From the NCBI GenBank assembly GCA_030602145.1, contig JAUWAH010000132.1, positions 1 to 6,814 of the forward strand: DNA of 6,814 nucleotides. Reading direction: 5' to 3'. Of the stretch, positions 1 to 5,422 are shown in pieces. Source of the DNA: Desulfobulbus sp. (GTDB taxonomy: Bacteria; Desulfobacterota; Desulfobulbia; Desulfobulbales; Desulfobulbaceae). The stretch's first letter is position 1. Each line of letters starts with the position of its first letter. The notes beneath the pieces are model-generated. The model was given only the letters and a program-made list of their open reading frames with translations. It did not search any database and was not told where the DNA came from. Position numbers and translations under genes: made by a program.

Positions 1-108
1 CGGGCCGGCAGTGCGCACCGTTGCGCCCAGGTGTTCGACGGCGCCGAGAACCTCCGGAAACTGCTTGCTCACCTTCTGGTAAAAGGACGGGGTGTCTGTG
101 TTGGCCAT
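1..108 (-). CDS. Carboxymuconolactone decarboxylase (AhpD)-like protein, N-terminal fragment
   Basis: Partial gene: 36 codons are read leftward from an ATG at 108 and the frame is still open at position 1. The start is well supported by a TTGGAGG Shine-Dalgarno about 5 nt upstream on the minus strand. The visible protein begins MANTDTPSFYQKVSKQFPEV and continues with GAVEHLGATVRTAGP. That resembles the N-terminal helices of small carboxymuconolactone decarboxylase/AhpD-fold proteins, which usually have a CxxxH redox or catalytic motif further in. That motif would lie outside the window, so peroxidase, decarboxylase or other activity cannot be judged. It is probably cytoplasmic, since no signal peptide is seen. 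A perfect palindrome at 162-175 lies 54 nt upstream and may be its operator. Family assignment rests on 36 residues and general pattern recognition only. Confidence 0.62.
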   Translation of the reverse strand, partial: MANTDTPSFYQKVSKQFPEVLGAVEHLGATVRTAGP

Positions 109-161
109 GGAAACCTCCAAACGTGTGGGGGGAAAGGGGAGTGGCCGGGCCGGTCCGCGGC

Positions 162-175
162 CGTTTATATAAACG
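162..175. promoter_or_regulatory. Perfect 14-bp palindrome upstream of the left-edge gene
   Basis: CGTTTATATAAACG reads identically on both strands and is an AT-rich island in very GC-rich surroundings. It lies 54 nt upstream of the minus-strand ATG at 108. Its centre contains -10-like hexamers (TATATA, TATAAA) for leftward transcription, but no convincing -35 is found at 16-18 nt. A dimeric repressor site over a promoter is the simplest reading; this is inference. Confidence 0.4.
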
Positions 176-176
176 T

Positions 177-215
177 CTCGGCGAAGTACTGGCCTTGCCA
201 TGCCGGAGCGCCGAG
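177..215. terminator. Candidate hairpin/terminator after the 262-693 gene
   Basis: A 7-bp perfect outer stem (CTCGGCG at 177-183 with CGCCGAG at 209-215) encloses an inner stem (189-193 with 202-206, one G-U pair). On the plus strand it is followed by CTTTTAT, a short T tract, but no plus-strand gene precedes it. On the minus strand it follows the stop of the 262-693 gene by about 46 nt, and only TTT follows the stem. It could terminate weakly in that direction or be part of the leader of the left-edge gene. A smaller hairpin with a GAT loop (244-265) overlaps the stop codon of the 262-693 gene. Confidence 0.3.
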
Positions 216-261
216 CTTTTATGGTTCGTTGTGGCCGGCCAATCTGGTCCAGCGATGCTGG

Positions 262-693
262 TCAGCCCCGGTTCATCCTGGTGGTGTCTTCGCCGCTCCC
301 TGCTTTCGGGCGGGCCCGGTCGCCGAAGGCGCTTTGCAGCAGTTCCTTCACCGCCCGGCGGTCGCCGGCGGTCAGGGAGACGATTTTCGCCCCCGTCTGC
401 ATGAGGGCCATGGTCAGCATGGCACAGAGCAGCAGGCCGCCGCAGTAGACCATGAGGGCCACGATTTTTGCCAGCGGCACGGTCCGGTCGCTCAACTTGA
501 GATCAAAGGCGTTGCCGCCGAAACTGGTCGCCAACTGCTGGACAGGATCGGAGAGGGATGCGGGCGAGTGCAGAATGGTGAACAGGAGATGAAAGACGTC
601 CAGGGCATATTTCAGCCCGATGCCGATCACGACCAGGCCAATGCAGGTGGCCGCGAGGCTGACAATTTTTTTCAATGTTTCCGCAAGGGGCAT
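262..693 (-). CDS. Hypothetical protein with two predicted transmembrane segments
   Basis: This gene encodes 143 residues. The start at 693 is supported by CAGGAAAACACC directly upstream of the ATG (AGGA about 8 nt away). I do not recognise the family. The layout is a short basic N-terminus, a hydrophobic stretch at about residues 11-30 that may continue as an amphipathic helix to 41, and a polar loop of about 35 residues (42-75). A second strong membrane segment spans about 76-100 (IVALMVYCGGLLLCAMLTMA). A charged C-terminal tail of about 40 residues ends in Gly/Asp/Arg-rich sequence. No catalytic motif, cysteine pair or lipobox is seen. It is probably an inner-membrane protein, with both ends likely cytoplasmic given the basic flanks. 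It is divergent from the outer-membrane protein gene at 1080 and separated from it by 386 nt. It points the same way as the left-edge gene, but a 153-nt gap with a palindrome argues against simple co-transcription. Confidence 0.75.
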   Translation of the reverse strand: MPLAETLKKIVSLAATCIGLVVIGIGLKYALDVFHLLFTILHSPASLSDPVQQLATSFGGNAFDLKLSDRTVPLAKIVALMVYCGGLLLCAMLTMALMQTGAKIVSLTAGDRRAVKELLQSAFGDRARPKAGSGEDTTRMNRG

Positions 694-856
694 GGTGTTT
701 TCCTGGGTGGTTGGTGATGTTTACCATCAAAGGGATCAGGCTCGAAGCGTGGTGTTGAGTTTGGCGTCCTTGTGGATGGTATTGTTATTCTTCATTTCTT
801 GTCCGGACTATTCTGGGTAATTGGCCAGATTGCAACGTTATTTTGTGCGATTCGCC

Positions 857-878
857 GGGAAAGGGTGGGTTGGGTGGG
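857..878 (+). other. G-quadruplex-forming motif
   Basis: Five G3 tracts lie on the plus strand at 857-859, 863-865, 867-869, 872-874 and 876-878, with loops of AAA, T, TT and T. The core GGGTGGGTTGGGTGGG meets the G3+N1-7 rule with very short loops, the class known to give stable parallel quadruplexes. It lies about 100 nt upstream of the rightward promoter candidate and 164 nt upstream of the leftward gene's start. Confidence 0.7.
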
Positions 879-900
879 AATTTGGCTGGCACCGGCTGAA

Positions 901-970
901 AACCGGCCTGGCTCGGTTAGGCAGTGTGCCTCGAAGGCGGTAAAAAGCTGGCCAAGATGGGGTGACCATC
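901..970 (+). other. Adjacent hairpins, possible structured leader or regulatory DNA
   Basis: Three hairpins are visible. AACCGG (901-906) pairs with TCGGTT (913-918) with one G-U pair and a 6-nt loop. Immediately next to it, AGGCA (919-923) pairs with TGCCT (927-931) with a GTG loop. Further on, GATGG (956-960) pairs with CCATC (966-970) around a 5-nt loop. The second hairpin competes with GCCT/AGGC (928-938, loop CGA). Whether this is transcribed is unknown, because the promoter candidate lies downstream of it. Confidence 0.35.
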
Positions 971-978
971 GAAATATC

Positions 979-1006
979 TTGACAGAAAAAGGGTGTCAAT
1001 TATTTT
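979..1006 (+). promoter_or_regulatory. Sigma70-like promoter with overlapping 6-bp dyad
   Basis: A consensus -35 TTGACA (979-984) is followed after 16 nt by TATTTT (1001-1006; 4 of 6 to TATAAT). This would give a leader of roughly 65-70 nt before the ATG at 1080. The -35 hexamer is also the left arm of an inverted repeat, TTGACA-N9-TGTCAA (979-999), whose right arm ends just before the -10. A regulator bound there would block polymerase, so it is a plausible operator. Confidence 0.5.
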
Positions 1007-1079
1007 CATTTCAACTGGTTATCAGGATTTCGGCGTCTTTTTGCCGCCGGTTGCACAAAACACCCGACCCGGATGGGAC

Positions 1080-1613
1080 ATGAACGTGATGAACAACATG
1101 AAAAAAGGGCTGCTGCTCGGCGCGGCCTGGTTGTTTTTTGGCGGTGGTTCACCGGCCATGGCCATCGATCTGTACGGATTTGCCAGCTATTGGGACAAGG
1201 GGGATGCCGACGGCAAGATGGGCATCGGTTTCGGCGTCAGTCAGTCGGTTTTCAGCGAGCATCTCCGTCTGGATGGCCGCATCCATTTCGTGGAGAAGAG
1301 CGATCTGGGCGGCGGCGACGATCTGACCATGGTCCCCATCGACCTGGGGGCGCAATTGCACCTCTCCCCCGGTGCGCCGTTCAATCCCTATGCGCTGGGC
1401 GGCATCTCCTTCATCTATGCCGATGCCGACAGGACCGACATCGATTCGAGCTTTGGCGCCTATCTCGGCGGCGGGCTTGAGTGGGCGCCCTTTTCGATGC
1501 TCTCTGTGTTTGGGGAGTTGGTGTATCGCTGCCATGAACTGGACGGCGGCCGGCACGGCGACCTCGACGTCAGCGGCGTGACGGGCAATGTCGGCCTGAG
1601 AATCGGCTTTTAG
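1080..1613 (+). CDS. Small outer-membrane beta-barrel protein
   Basis: The protein has 177 residues. The chosen start (ATG 1080, weak GGA 6 nt upstream) opens a good Sec signal peptide: MNVMNNMKK, a hydrophobic core LLLGAAWLFF, then GGGSPAMA with an AxA cleavage site after residue 28. ATGs at 1089 and 1098 would also keep the signal peptide. The mature part of about 149 residues alternates hydrophobic and polar residues in strand-length blocks separated by Asp/Gly-rich turns. These include GKMGIGFGVS, LRLDGRIHFVEK, MVPIDLGAQLHL, YALGGISFIYAD, SFGAYLGGGLEWA and SVFGELVYRC. It ends NVGLRIGF, with the C-terminal Phe typical of BAM-assembled barrels. The size fits an 8-stranded barrel of the OmpA-transmembrane, OmpX or OmpW type. 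The exact family and ligand are not recognisable; a structural, adhesive or small-solute role is possible. It has its own promoter candidate and hairpins after the stop, so it looks monocistronic. Confidence 0.8.
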   Translation: MNVMNNMKKGLLLGAAWLFFGGGSPAMAIDLYGFASYWDKGDADGKMGIGFGVSQSVFSEHLRLDGRIHFVEKSDLGGGDDLTMVPIDLGAQLHLSPGAPFNPYALGGISFIYADADRTDIDSSFGAYLGGGLEWAPFSMLSVFGELVYRCHELDGGRHGDLDVSGVTGNVGLRIGF

Positions 1614-1616
1614 CCG

Positions 1617-1655
1617 CTCACGGCCTGCACACCAGGGGCCGTGGGAACCGGCCCC
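1617..1655 (+). terminator. Two mutually exclusive hairpins after the barrel gene
   Basis: Three bases after the stop codon, CTCACGGCC (1617-1625) can pair with GGCCGTGGG (1637-1645): 9 bp, one G-U, 11-nt loop. GGGGCCG (1635-1641) can instead pair perfectly with CGGCCCC (1649-1655), 7-nt loop. The shared bases make the two exclusive. No T tract follows, so this may be a 3'-end stabiliser or a Rho-linked end rather than a classical intrinsic terminator. Confidence 0.45.
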
Positions 1656-1668
1656 AAATGAAACGTTG

Positions 1669-1726
1669 TTGCGGCAAGTCCATCGCCGGGGGTATGATAA
1701 GCGCCGTTTGCCCATGACGGGCGAAC
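1669..1726 (+). promoter_or_regulatory. Candidate promoter and leader hairpin of the K+ transport operon
   Basis: TATGAT (1693-1698; 5 of 6 to consensus) lies 18 nt after a poor -35, TTGCGG (1669-1674). Transcription would begin near 1705, just at a stable hairpin: GTTTGCCC (1706-1713) with GGGCGAAC (1719-1726), one G-U, loop ATGAC. That would leave a leader of about 110 nt before the ATG at 1816. A second TATGAT at 1778-1783 lacks a good -35 but is an alternative. Confidence 0.35.
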
Positions 1727-1815
1727 ACCCTGTGCCTTATCGAGAAAAACGTCTTCCCTTTTGCTGCCCATGGACCTTATGATGGTTCCCTTACCCTGTC
1801 GGCATTGAACGGCCC

Positions 1816-3843
1816 ATGGCTGTGAGCGATTTCTCCCCATCGGCCTCTTCCCGGACCAAGGTCGATGTTGAAGGCGTCTTGCCGCCCCTGGCGCCCCTGC
1901 CGTTCCTGCTGGCTGCTACGGTGCCGGTGGGACCGGAAGCGGACCCTTGGGTGATGATCGTCGCCTCGGTCGTCTCCTTGGCCTGCCTGGGCGCGACCCT
2001 GTTCCTTGTACGCCGGAACCCGTGGTGGAAAATACCGGGCGGCTTGGCTTTGTTCGGCTGTATTTTACTCGGCTGGCCCTCCTTCGCCTCCGAACCCCTG
2101 GTGGCTCTGTGTGGGGGTGTGGTTGTCATCTGGGCCGGTTTCTTCCTCGTCGATATTCGCTCCGGTCGGCGGTCATCCCCCCGCAGCGTTCTTTTCGACA
2201 GACGGTTGCAGCGGGCGCGTGCGGCGTTATGGTCCGTTGCAGCCATGGCCGTGGCCGGCTTCCTCCTCAATCCCCATGGACAGCGTTTGGGTGAGGAAGC
2301 AGTGATGGCGGCGATGCTCATCGGTCATGTCCTAGTGGCCCATTGGGCCTTGCGGGATACCGGCGGATGGAAGAGAATCGGCTGGCTGGCGGTGACGTTT
2401 GCCGTCATGGCGGCAGGAATCCTGGCCCTGACGGTCGGCCTGGCGAAGCCGGCGGCGATCATTGGCAGCTTGCCTGTCTTGGTGGGGCTGCCCCGGTTGC
2501 GTTCGTCCCTGGACTATCAGGAGCATTGGTGGGAACCCTTCCTCGACCATCCGGCCCGGGTGCTGCTCAGCACCTTCCTGGGGCTGTGCCTGTTCGGAGC
2601 CCTTTTGCTGCAACTGCCCTGGATGACCACCAAAGGTGATATCGCCCTGGTTGATGCCGTCTTCACCTCGGTGAGCGCCGTCTGCGTCACTGGGTTGGTC
2701 GTCCTCGATACGCCCAACGATTTCACCCCGATCGGACAGGGATGCATCCTGCTGCTCATCCAATTGGGCGGTTTTGGCATCATGACCATCTCCACCGTGG
2801 CCCTCCATGCGATGGGCAAGCGCCTCAGTCTGCGTCAGGAACGATTGCTGACCACCTTGACTGAAACCAGCCATCGCGATCTGATCGGTTCCCTGGTGAT
2901 GATTGTCCGCTTCACCCTGTGGGCGGAATGCGTTGGGGCGGTAATGCTTACCGCCTGTTTCCTGAGCAAGGGAGACCCTTTGGCCGTGGCGGTGTGGCGG
3001 GGTCTGTTCACCGCCGTTTCAGCATTCTGCAACGCCGGCTTTGCCCTGCAAAGCGACAGCCTGATCGCCTATCAGACCAATCCCCTGGTGCTGCACACCG
3101 TGGCGGCATTGATTGTTCTCGGTGGGCTGGCGCCGGCGACCTGCCTGATCCTGCCCGCCTGGGTCCGTGGACGAGCCATTCCGCTGGGGCCGAGAATCGC
3201 CCTGGTGACGACCGCGGCACTGCTTGTGGCCGGGACCGTGTTCTTTTTGGTTTTCGAATGGAACGCTACCCTGGCGACGCTCTCGCTGGCCGACAAATGC
3301 CACAATGCCTGGTTCCAATCGGTCACCCTTCGCACCGCTGGATTCAATTCGGTCGACATCAGCGGTGTCATCGGGCCAACCCTTTTGGTCATGCTCGGCT
3401 GGATGTTCATCGGTGGTAGTCCTGGCGGCACCGCCGGCGGCGTCAAGACGACCACTGTCGGCGTCTTGGCCACGACCTTCTGGGCCAATGTCACGGGGCA
3501 TGGCGAGGTCATCGTCCGAAACAGACGCATACCGCAGGCCACCATCAACCGCGCCATAACGGTTGTCGGTTCCGGCGTTCTCATCTGGCTTGCGGCCGTG
3601 CTGGCCCTGCAGATCACCCAGGATTTGCCGGCCAGGGACCTGATTTTCGAGGCGACCTCAGCGCTGGGCACGGTGGGGCTGTCCCTGGGCGTCACGAACC
3701 ATTTGGACGAGATCGGAAAAATCATCATCATCCTGACCATGTTCATCGGCCGCATCGGTCCGATGACCCTGTTTACCCTGCTGAGTTGGGATGCCGCTCC
3801 AGCCGACCCTCGCTGTCCCGATGCCCGCATCACCCTGTACTGA
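1816..3843 (+). CDS. ktrB: TrkH/KtrB-family K+ uptake channel subunit with long membrane N-terminus
   Basis: Inner-membrane pore subunit of a Ktr/Trk K+ uptake system, 675 residues. The channel core starts near residue 235 (WWEPFLDHPARVLLSTFLG) and shows the four pore loops of the superfamily: TSVSAVCVTGL (G293), TAVSAFCNAGF (G408), SVTLRTAGFN (G509) and TSALGTVGLSLG (G621). The intramembrane gating loop FIGGSPGGTAGGVKTTT (531-547) and the conserved Arg in FIGRIGPMTL (R646) are intact, so it should be functional. The core of about 430-440 residues equals a whole typical KtrB. The first 230 or so residues are extra, with about six hydrophobic segments (roughly 47-65, 74-90, 95-113, 138-151, 162-179, 188-227). 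ATG 1816 is the first usable start after an in-frame TGA at 1780, but it lacks a clear Shine-Dalgarno, so translation may depend on the leader. The RCK gene begins 10 nt after the stop. The symbol follows the single-RCK partner; trkH would be an equally fair name. Confidence 0.93.
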   Translation: MAVSDFSPSASSRTKVDVEGVLPPLAPLPFLLAATVPVGPEADPWVMIVASVVSLACLGATLFLVRRNPWWKIPGGLALFGCILLGWPSFASEPLVALCGGVVVIWAGFFLVDIRSGRRSSPRSVLFDRRLQRARAALWSVAAMAVAGFLLNPHGQRLGEEAVMAAMLIGHVLVAHWALRDTGGWKRIGWLAVTFAVMAAGILALTVGLAKPAAIIGSLPVLVGLPRLRSSLDYQEHWWEPFLDHPARVLLSTFLGLCLFGALLLQLPWMTTKGDIALVDAVFTSVSAVCVTGLVVLDTPNDFTPIGQGCILLLIQLGGFGIMTISTVALHAMGKRLSLRQERLLTTLTETSHRDLIGSLVMIVRFTLWAECVGAVMLTACFLSKGDPLAVAVWRGLFTAVSAFCNAGFALQSDSLIAYQTNPLVLHTVAALIVLGGLAPATCLILPAWVRGRAIPLGPRIALVTTAALLVAGTVFFLVFEWNATLATLSLADKCHNAWFQSVTLRTAGFNSVDISGVIGPTLLVMLGWMFIGGSPGGTAGGVKTTTVGVLATTFWANVTGHGEVIVRNRRIPQATINRAITVVGSGVLIWLAAVLALQITQDLPARDLIFEATSALGTVGLSLGVTNHLDEIGKIIIILTMFIGRIGPMTLFTLLSWDAAPADPRCPDARITLY

Positions 3844-3853
3844 GAGAGGAACC

Positions 3854-4513
3854 ATGCCGCAGCAGATTCTCATCATCGGCCTTGGCCAGTTCGGAATGTC
3901 ACTGGCTCGCACCCTGTCCGAAAAGGGTGCGGAGGTCCTGGCGGTCGACCGGCGGAAAAACCTGGTGGACGAGGCCTCGGCCTTTGTCACCGAGGCGATC
4001 ACTGTTGACGCCACCGACGAAACCGAGTTGGCTCGGCTCCAGCCGGCCCAGCGCGACTGTTCGGTCTGTGCCATTGGCGACGATTCCAAGGAGGCGTCGA
4101 TCATCTGCACGGCCCTGCTCCGCCAGATGGGGGCACCCTGGGTTATCGGCCGGGCCAACAATTCGATGCATCGCCGCATCCTCCAACTGGTCGGGGCGCA
4201 TCTGGTGGTCAACCCCGAAGAGGAATACGGCCGCCGGTTCGCCAACCGCCTCATCAATCGCCACGTCATCTCCGACATGCCCTTGGGCGAAGACCTGCAT
4301 CTCACCGAACTCACTGTCCCGCCGGCAATGATCGGCAAGACCCTGGTCGATCTTTCCCTGCCGAAGCGTTTTGGCATCATGGTGGTGGCCATCCGTCGGG
4401 GTGCTCCCAGCAAGGTGTTGCAACCCTCGCCACATGACCCCCTTGAGGCAAATGACCGGCTGATCATCGTCTCCAGCGAGGCGGCGGTTCACAAACTGAC
4501 CAAGGGGGCCTGA
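3854..4513 (+). CDS. ktrA: KtrA-type RCK regulatory subunit of K+ uptake
   Basis: Cytoplasmic gating subunit of 219 residues that would form a ring beneath the KtrB-like pore and open it on nucleotide binding. The RCK_N Rossmann domain (about 1-130) begins QQILIIGLGQFG, with the dinucleotide motif GxGxxG at G9-G14 and the ribose-binding acidic residue D32 at the end of strand 2 (VLAVDRR). ATP/ADP or NAD(H) are the family's ligands. The RCK_C (TrkA_C) domain (about 140-215) shows GKTLVDLSLPKRFGIMVVAIRR and the closing DRLIIVSS. One RCK unit is present, unlike the two in TrkA of about 458 residues, hence the KtrA call. The start at 3854 follows AGAGAGGA and gives the standard N-terminus; an in-frame ATG at 3791 lies inside the upstream gene and would add 21 non-family residues. 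It is translationally close to both neighbours (10 nt before, 1 nt after). Confidence 0.93.
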   Translation: MPQQILIIGLGQFGMSLARTLSEKGAEVLAVDRRKNLVDEASAFVTEAITVDATDETELARLQPAQRDCSVCAIGDDSKEASIICTALLRQMGAPWVIGRANNSMHRRILQLVGAHLVVNPEEEYGRRFANRLINRHVISDMPLGEDLHLTELTVPPAMIGKTLVDLSLPKRFGIMVVAIRRGAPSKVLQPSPHDPLEANDRLIIVSSEAAVHKLTKGA

Positions 4514-4514
4514 G

Positions 4515-5240
4515 ATGCGTCTTGCCCGCGCGGTTCGAGTCGGCTCCTGGGTTCTCATTGGCCTCAATCTGTTGATGGCGGTCGGTGCCATCGGTGTCTT
4601 TTCCAGAATGGGCCCAGCCATAGCGAGCATCATCGAACGCAATGAGCGAACCATCAAGGCCTGCGTCGATATGCTGGCGATCATGGCCGATACCGGCGCG
4701 GAGATCGCCTTTTCCGAGGAGGAGAGGCAACAGTTTTTGGAGGCGTTTCAACGGGCCAGAATCAATGTGACCGAGCCGCAGGAGCCGGAGATTCTCGACC
4801 GGATGGAAGGTATGCTCCCCGAAACGTTTCAGGGCGATCCGGTGGTTCGCAAGGCAATGGTTGCCGAGACCCTCCATTTGGCCAGGATCAACCGGGAGGC
4901 CATATACACCGCCGATCACAAGGCGAAACAGCTTGGTCGCGCCGGTGCTTGGGGAGTGGTGTTCATGGCGCTAACCATCTTCCTGGCCGGGGTGATCTAT
5001 GTGCGCAGCCTGACTGCTCGGGTAGTCAAGCCGTTGGAGGAAATCCACACGGTGATCATCGCCCACCGCAACGGTGAAACCATGCGCCGCTGCACCGGCG
5101 CGGATCTGCCCCAAGACATGGTGGCCGTGTTCACCGGTATCAACGAGGTGCTCGACCAATGCCAGACACTGGAAGCAGGCGGCTGGCATGGTGCGGACAA
5201 GCTGCGGGAAGGGCAACCATCGGTTGATAAACAGCCGTAA
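4515..5240 (+). CDS. Membrane sensor-like protein: TM, extracytoplasmic helical region, TM, HAMP, no output domain
   Basis: The protein has 241 residues. Its ATG lies 1 nt after the ktrA stop, with GGGGG 6 nt upstream inside ktrA, so it is surely in the same operon. It has a basic N-terminus, TM1 at about 12-30, an extracytoplasmic region of about 113 residues that looks all-helical and charged (31-143), and TM2 at about 144-163. A HAMP-like linker (about 164-219) follows, with the AS1 signature ARVVKPLEEIHTVI and an AS2 helix DMVAVFTGINEVLDQ. It stops about 20 residues later. This is the input half of a sensor kinase or chemoreceptor (four-helix-bundle type is likely), without kinase, methyl-accepting or cyclase output. 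The 180 nt before the next gene leaves no room for a detached kinase. Its role is unknown; by location it may relay an envelope, osmotic or K+ signal to the transporter. The family is inferred from architecture, not from a recognised homologue. Confidence 0.82.
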   Translation: MRLARAVRVGSWVLIGLNLLMAVGAIGVFSRMGPAIASIIERNERTIKACVDMLAIMADTGAEIAFSEEERQQFLEAFQRARINVTEPQEPEILDRMEGMLPETFQGDPVVRKAMVAETLHLARINREAIYTADHKAKQLGRAGAWGVVFMALTIFLAGVIYVRSLTARVVKPLEEIHTVIIAHRNGETMRRCTGADLPQDMVAVFTGINEVLDQCQTLEAGGWHGADKLREGQPSVDKQP

Positions 5241-5422
5241 AGCTCTCTGATTTATTCCTGCCTAGGCGGTCAGTCGGCTCGTTTTCGATCTGAATGGCGG
5301 TGTTTTTTTCTTGTCCTTTGCGGCGACAACGAGCAATCTGGTAACCCAATCATGTGTATGTTCCCTCTGCGACGAGTGTCGGTCATCCGCAGGCGGGAGG
5401 AGATCACGGAGGAAAATATCCC

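Larger units (their letters stand above)
694..1079. other. 386-nt divergent intergenic region, no gene seen
   Basis: No coding sequence is supported here. Overlapping open frames lack ribosome sites and protein character. The region is more AT-rich at about 780-850 and 970-1020, as expected for promoters. It holds a GTCCGGAC palindrome (801-808) and a weak leftward promoter candidate, TTGCAA (831-836) with AATAGT (807-812) at 18-nt spacing. It also holds a G-quadruplex motif, adjacent hairpins (901-918 and 919-931), a hairpin with GATGG/CCATC arms (956-970) and a rightward promoter candidate. The last four are listed separately. I compared the structured part with c-di-GMP-I, cobalamin, TPP and glycine riboswitch cores from memory and saw no match. 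Confidence 0.6.

Noticed and set aside
21..717. Long plus-strand open frames across the left arm
   Set aside because: They are antisense to two minus-strand genes with clear ribosome sites, and their translations are Gly/Arg/Pro-rich with no protein character.
850..975. c-di-GMP-I, cobalamin, TPP or glycine riboswitch
   Set aside because: Conserved core strings of these classes, as I recall them, are missing; only generic GC hairpins remain.
993..1079. GTG start at 993 that would add 29 residues to the barrel protein
   Set aside because: The extension lacks a ribosome site, overlaps the promoter candidate, and would bury the obvious signal peptide beginning at 1080.
3791..3853. In-frame ATG at 3791 for the KtrA-type protein
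   Set aside because: It lies inside the upstream channel gene. ATG 3854 has AGAGAGGA in front and gives the normal RCK N-terminus.
3072..4684. Long minus-strand open frames opposite the K+ transport genes
   Set aside because: These are shadows of the strongly recognised KtrB and KtrA coding frames in GC-rich DNA.
5257..5309. Intrinsic terminator after the K+ operon using the T7 run at 5303-5309
   Set aside because: The only stem found (5258-5262 with 5296-5300) is 5 bp, includes a G-U pair and has a loop of more than 30 nt.
5311..5329. TTGTC-N9-GACAA dyad as the same operator as 979-999
   Set aside because: Half-sites and centre-to-centre spacing differ, so a shared regulator is not supported.
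5354..5422. Upstream start for YceH adding 23 residues
   Set aside because: The added residues do not look like the family and there is no Shine-Dalgarno; ATG 5423 has CGGAGG at 9 nt.
5241..5422. Remnant of a kinase domain split from the HAMP protein by a frameshift
   Set aside because: Only 182 nt is available and no His-kinase or ATPase motif is readable in any frame. The HAMP protein ends in a natural polar tail.
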